A stretch of DNA of 64,000 nt from Prosopocoilus inquinatus (lineage: Eukaryota > Arthropoda > Insecta > Coleoptera > Lucanidae). The notes under the pieces are model-generated. The model saw only the letters and a list, made by a program, of their open reading frames with translations, did no database searches and was not told where the DNA came from. The position numbers and the translations under genes are program-made. The DNA is taken from the NCBI GenBank assembly GCA_036172665.1, contig CM069872.1, positions 50,516,101 through 50,580,100 of the forward strand, read 5' to 3'. Below, one piece after another: positions 58,831 through 64,000 of the stretch. Position 1 is the first letter of the stretch; each line of letters begins with the position of its first letter.

Positions 58831-60338
58831 TGAAGCAGAAACATTATAAACAATTTTCAATAAATCAATGAAAGTCAAAGGACGGATACCTAATTTAATT
58901 TTTCGGGTTCAATAAAACAAGAGACATGAATGGGACAATGGGATTTAAGTTAATTATTGTGCTTATGCAAGTAATGCCTAAACATACTGTATGATTAACT
59001 GAAAATCATCAAATCAAGTATCAAGACCACTACATTTGAGTTGCTTTTTAAAATGTTTAAAAAATAAGTCAATTTTGACGACATTTTTCTCAGAAATATA
59101 TGAATGATTTATTTGTTAATGAAAGTTCTATTATTTCAAGTTATCAAGATTAAACCTGAATTGAAACTAAAATAAATATTATTTGATCGACAATGCGAAG
59201 TCGACTGATTGTGAGTTGCTTTTAATTTCGAAAATAACACTAGTTTGACTTTCAAAAAGCGTTTACGATAATTGGATGAGCGGTGCATGCCTGTTAATTT
59301 ATCCTCTCACTCTTACTTGCATTAAACGCATTCGTTCCATACTACTTTTCTACCCCGAACCATGTGCCGCTCCAATTATCGTAGACGCCTAATTTAAATG
59401 TTCGACAAGATTATTCTTGCTCGCAGGTGACTTGAGAATTTTTTTACCTTTTCCACACTATCACGGCGAATTCCAGGTGCACTACACCACAATCGCGTAT
59501 ATTACAATAAACAAACTATTGCAATAAATATTGATTGCAAATTCGCTAAGAAAAGCACGCACATTCCTTGTCAATATCTGTAAAGTAACTAATGACAAGG
59601 GCCGATTGCGATTAAACAAGGTAGCCGTGGAACCTGTCATTGTTTTTGCGAGTATTTTTTGTCAATTTGGGAGGAGACTTGCACGCCGGAAAGCGAGAAT
59701 TTCATCTCTCTTTAAAACTATTTTCAATAACACGGACTAAGCGAACTTACATTGCAGTGTTTTTTTTGCTTTAGATGAAAATAAAAATAGCATATGAGTA
59801 TGAGCGTTGCCCGAGTTTAACTTGATTGAACTTGATAATTGAAAAAAAAATGCTTTAATTAAAATTCAATCGTTTTTCGATGGAAGGCAGTCGTGTCATT
59901 TCGGTGCAAAGAAATAAATATTTGTACATTGTCAAGGATGAATAATCCTGCTTAAGTTTTTCATTTCTTTTTGTTGTAGAAAATACTTAAGGCAATTGAT
60001 TTGTTTAAATAAAGAAAAGGGGAATGCTAATAAACTACCAATTTCCCTTTCATTTCTTGATTGTTAATAATAAGTAAATATCTAAATTTGACTTATTTTT
60101 TTTTTAATATTGGAAAAATCCAAATTAGGTACCATTATGAGCGGGCAGCGTCTGCTACAGAGAAGCATTTGAAATTTTTTCCTAGTTTTTCATTGTACAG
60201 TCACCGTTCCCATTCGCATGGGAAAATTTTTATTACTGATATTTTTAGAAAAGCTTTTGCGCCAAAGATGTGTGCATGGTTCGATAACATTTAACTTCAT
60301 GAATACTCACGGCCATAACAGTTTGACAGGTTACTTAT
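58831..60338. other. No gene recognised; one hairpin
   Basis: Mostly AT-rich. A palindromic repeat at 59259-59389 has GCGTTTACGATAATTGGATG followed by AGCGG, pairing with CCGCTCCAATTATCGTAGAC. Frames of 69-77 codons (59531-59740, 60061-60294) have no recognised domain. Confidence 0.45.
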
Positions 60339-62046
60339 ACAGGATGTCCACCGAGTGCCGCGGTCTTCTCTACCGTCTAAAGTATACTAGGTAGAAAAGA
60401 AATTCAAACGAGCTGAGGTGTAACTCAGTGAGCTCTATTTTTTTTTAATTATTTTTGGCTATACAGGGTGTTCAGTAACTGAGAGCCATACTAAAATTAT
60501 ATTTTTTTAAATGGCATACCCAGTATATTTTTACATATTTCGAAAGTACGCATAACGAGTTGGTAATAACCAAAAAGTTTTTAAGATATAAATGATAGTG
60601 TATAAAAGATTGCTCTACTTTGAGCTCTTATAGTTTGATTATTTATTTACATTTCATCGCGAATTTTTGTAGGTATTCAATACAATATCTCATCTACAGA
60701 AATTTCACAACAGATTCAATCTATTAGTCATTATGTGTACAGTGTGTTGAGTTTTGAGAAAGTTAATTTTTCTCAAAATTTTCAAATTCAACACCCTGTA
60801 TGTCTAAACTCTTGTGAATCACTGCCTTAATGCGCTAAGTTATTTAGCCTTTCCGTCTGGTTTTTCTGTTTCAGTTAGATGATAAATCAATGAATATGTT
60901 TTATTTTGTGTTCAAAGTAATTGAATGTGTTCCTATTAAACTAATTCCTATTTTCCTTTACTTTGAGAATATTTAAATAACTTCATTAAAATCATTTAAA
61001 AAAATTAAATTTAAAATTACGTTGCCGTTTGCTAGAAAATAGGAATACAGTTGCCATGAATTTTTAATTGACAGAACAATTGTTTAGATTAATGACACAC
61101 TACTTTTACAAATTTGTACTTCTTCTTGTATTAACAAAATGGATTTTAATAATGAAAAGTTACGTGACGTGACACACCTAATAGGAGAAAGCAACCAATA
61201 CTGTCTTTTGGCGTCAAGATTACAAGAAATAAGAAGTATCTACAAGAAGGTGAAAAACAATTTGAATATTTAATATAAATTTTCTAGATCCAATGGTGCC
61301 TTGTCATTCTTAATTTGTTCATTGTTTTCTGTTATTTTCTAATTTAATACTTATTATTCTTAATTTGTACATTATTTTGTTATTTTCTAATTTATTAATT
61401 AAATTAACTGATATTTGTTAATTTTTCAACAAAAAAAAACAGAAGGACCGGTTGAAATGGATAAAAAACGTCAATATTGACATTTAAAAAAAAAATGAGT
61501 AATTGCTGTTTCGCGATTTTTTCAGTTTGGACAAAAATATTTGGTGTTTTATGAAAGCTCATTTCACAAGAGGCATACAGGGTGTTCCATTTGAAAACTT
61601 TGAGAAAAATTAACTTTCTCAAAACTCAACAACCTGTACACATAATAACTAATAGATTGAATTTGTTGTGAAATTTCTGTAGATGAGATATTGCATTGAA
61701 TACCTACAAAAATTCGCGATGAAATGTAAATAAATAATCAAACTATAAGAGCTCAAAGTAGAGCAATCTTTTATACACTATCATTTATATCTTAAAAACT
61801 GTTTGGTTATTACCAACTCGTTATGCGTACTTTCGAAATATGTAAAAGTATACTGAGTGTGCCATTTAAATATATAAAATAATATATAATTTTAGTATGG
61901 CTGTCAGTTACTGAACATCCTGTATAGCCAAAAGTAATTTAAAAAAATAGAGCTCACTGAGTTACACCTCAGCTCGTTTGAATTTCTTTTCTACCTTGTA
62001 TACTTTAGACGGTAGAGAAAACGGCGGCACTCGGTGGACACCCTGT
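60339..62046. mobile_element. 1.7-kb foldback element with ~475-bp arms
   Basis: The outer ends are ACAGGATGTCCACCGAGTGC and its complement, finishing GGTGGACACCCTGT. The arms match almost continuously to about 60812 on the left and from about 61568 on the right. Each arm contains internal ACAGGGTGTTCAGTAACTGA-like and CAACACCCTGTATG-like ends, as if smaller elements were nested symmetrically. The roughly 750-base centre has no recognised gene. Confidence 0.85.
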
Positions 62047-62154
62047 ATATAATTAAGTTTGAAATAAAGCATTTTTGTAAGTTCCTTCGATAGAATCCAC
62101 TGTTTTAAAAGCGGCTTTTAGTATTGCATTTTTTTTTTGTGTATAAATGTTTAT

Positions 62155-62594
62155 ACAGGGTGTTTTCGGAAGTGTGACTGAAAACAGAACCTTGCCTTTT
62201 ATACGACTGAATCCGTTTGGTTTTAATTATTAAATTTGAAACAACTAAGTCCCGATCTTACCACCTCCTGATAAACTGAACCGTCGGTTAATATCCTTGG
62301 ACACATTTGTGTCGATAATGGTTTCCTAGGATATTAACCGATAATTCAGTTTATCAGGAGGTGGTAAGATCGGACATAAGTGACTAATGTCACATTTGTC
62401 AAAATATTGATAAGCTAATAGTAGAAATTCAAAATCAAAAGCGCGTACCAATTTGGACTGGGTAATTTAGGTAATTATTTTTCGTTTCAAAATAAACACA
62501 ATAAAAAATAAAATGAAAATAATTCCGCATCTTTTACATTTGTTTCATATTGTACCCGTCTTCATTTTCAGGCACACTTCCAAAAGCAGCCTGT
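62155..62594. mobile_element. ACAGGGTGTTTTCGGAAGTG-ended MITE with inner palindrome
   Basis: The ends ACAGGGTGTTTTCGGAAGTG and CACTTCCAAAAGCAGCCTGT are imperfect inverted repeats. Inside, 62250-62375 is a strong hairpin with TCTTACCACCTCCTGATAAA and its exact complement, continuing through GGTTAATATCC. Confidence 0.8.
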
Positions 62595-63075
62595 ATATTC
62601 CAGTCCATCAAATAAAATTAAAAAAAAAAGTCTTTTGGCCTATAATTTCTTATATTTTATATTTTGATGCTGTTGCTATCGTTTCTCTTTTGCTTCTGAT
62701 TTTTTGCAGGTTTCATTTGTTCTAATTTTCGATGTCCCAAGTCGACGATTTCTTGTCTTTTTGTCTTTGACTTTAGAAAAAATTGGCGCTTTTTGGCTAC
62801 ATTTTGTCAAATAAGTTGGCGACATTGCCTGTAAAAAATGTGGCAACCCTGCTTCGGCATTTGCCACAGATTGATCGTACTTCCTCGTATGTGGTATCGT
62901 ACGTTTGAACAAAAAAGAAAACGATTAAAATTAAAAAAAAAACAAACGTCTTGTATTTCTTTTTTTTTTTGAAAAATTAGGTTTTCCGGACTCTTTCTAC
63001 GAAACTCATGAAAATCGACGTTCATTACTTAATCCAGTGTTACCGATACTTGAGGAGTATCCTTTCTTTCAACAT

Positions 63076-63301
63076 AAGGTGCTTTCTTTCGCTTAAAAGT
63101 TTGAATCGTGTTTCGAACAGTTTAGACCCGAATTTCGTAGTTGTCGCAACAAAACATCTGACTTGAATTTTTGATTGATTTGTACATAACCATAATGCAA
63201 TTCAGACAAGTTTTAAAAGTAGAGGGATTTAAAGAAAAGAATGCCTGTTTTTGAATCAAAACACGTTTGGATCGCGATTTTGTGAGCGAAAGAAAGCACC
63301 T
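63076..63301. repeat. Hairpin with AGGTGCTTTCTTTCGCT ends
   Basis: AAGGTGCTTTCTTTCGCT on the left and AGCGAAAGAAAGCACCT on the right are exact complements about 190 bases apart. Further pairing is weak. Confidence 0.65.
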
Positions 63302-63535
63302 AAAGTGGTCCAGTGGAACTGTTTGAGTTGGCAATACAATTAAGAGCAATTTCTTATTCAACTATTTGTATCACTGCAACCGGATATTGTTTCCTGACGC
63401 AACATCAACAGCAACAAGATTATAGGTTATATCCGGAATTTTATAGCGTTTTCGATTGAGGTGCACATAAATTAGAAATAAAATTCAGTACTGCCAACTT
63501 AAACAGTATATCTTGACCACTTTGTAGATACACTT

Positions 63536-63671
63536 TGTCCGTTCAGCGGACGCTCAGCGATCAGCAATCGTTTGTGATTGGCTATTACCAATGCTATTGC
63601 CATAATGTGAGCCAATTACAAACGATTGCTGAGTAAGCAACTCCGCCGATGAACGTTCCTGAACGCGCCCA
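63536..63671. repeat. GGGCGCGTTCAG-ended palindromic MITE, copy 2
   Basis: TCCGTTCAGCGGACGCTCAG on the left and GAACGTTCCTGAACGCGCCC on the right enclose CAGCAATCGTTTGTGATTGG and its complement. Same family as 53006-53142. Confidence 0.75.
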
Positions 63672-64000
63672 ATAAATTTAATAAACGGGAAGAACTAAAG
63701 AGTTTTGAAATTAAAAATGTCTTGTGGAGAAATGGCATAAATCTTTTTATATGAAACCGAGAACTCTGGTGCTTTCTTTGTTTTCTGTTGCTGTTGCCAA
63801 TTTAAAAAAGAAATTAAATGTGGCGCACGAAATTTACAATATGAAATCTTACAACATGAATTAGGTATGAAATACTTGTGGCTTTAGAAATATTCTACTT
63901 TAGCAAAATTATTTTAATTCGATCCTTCTTTAAAGCAGCTACCGATTTTCTTTTTTCTATTTTAACTGACGTTGAACAAAAAAGAATAGGAACAAGTTTT
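63672..64000. other. Right edge, nothing recognised
   Basis: AT-rich sequence with no open frame of note. Confidence 0.4.

Overview
The window is nuclear DNA from an insect. It is AT-rich, its genes are split by many short GT-AG introns, and it is densely sown with short inverted-repeat transposons (MITEs), foldback elements and LTR relics. A beetle is my best guess, but that is inference from overall flavour only.

Layout. Positions 1-2200 hold no recognisable gene, only a short frame running off the left edge and a small tandem repeat. Positions 2199 to about 18120 and 18956 to about 34180 are two copies of one tandem duplication. Each copy has about 3.2 kb of upstream DNA, which includes a decayed antisense gypsy-type RNase H fragment and a hairpin element, followed by a complete 27-exon type I fatty acid synthase-like gene on the plus strand. 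I could join all 27 exons in frame in both copies (about 2257 and 2254 residues). The module order is KS - MAT - DH - pseudo-MT/pseudo-KR - ER - KR - ACP - TE. The catalytic residues of KS, DH, KR, ACP and TE are visible. The malonyl/acetyltransferase (MAT) domain is degenerate in both copies: the GHSxGE nucleophile serine is glycine, the GMGSQW-like loop is lost, and a block after the nucleophile elbow is missing. A third, roughly 115-bp remnant of the duplication unit lies just after copy 2. A foldback element separates the copies.

Positions 34723-52346 on the minus strand encode a three-exon Hhex-type homeobox gene (about 222 residues). Its first intron is about 16.9 kb and is packed with mobile elements. 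One is a 2.1-kb non-autonomous hAT-like element with a perfect 8-bp target duplication. T-rich tandem repeats are also present.

Positions 52.4-64 kb, upstream of Hhex, hold no recognisable gene but many repeats. The most striking is an 844-bp composite at 53209-54052: an LTR piece joined to an antisense fragment of the copy-2 KS exon and its intron, ending in a full LTR, with the whole flanked by ATAT. It appears to derive from the solo LTR inside an intron of FAS copy 2, 28 kb away.

How the genes relate. The two FAS-like enzymes look like recent paralogs that could make specialised acyl chains, such as cuticular lipids or pheromone precursors, but would need malonyl loading from another protein. 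Hhex is an unrelated developmental transcription factor that happens to lie tail-to-tail with FAS copy 2.
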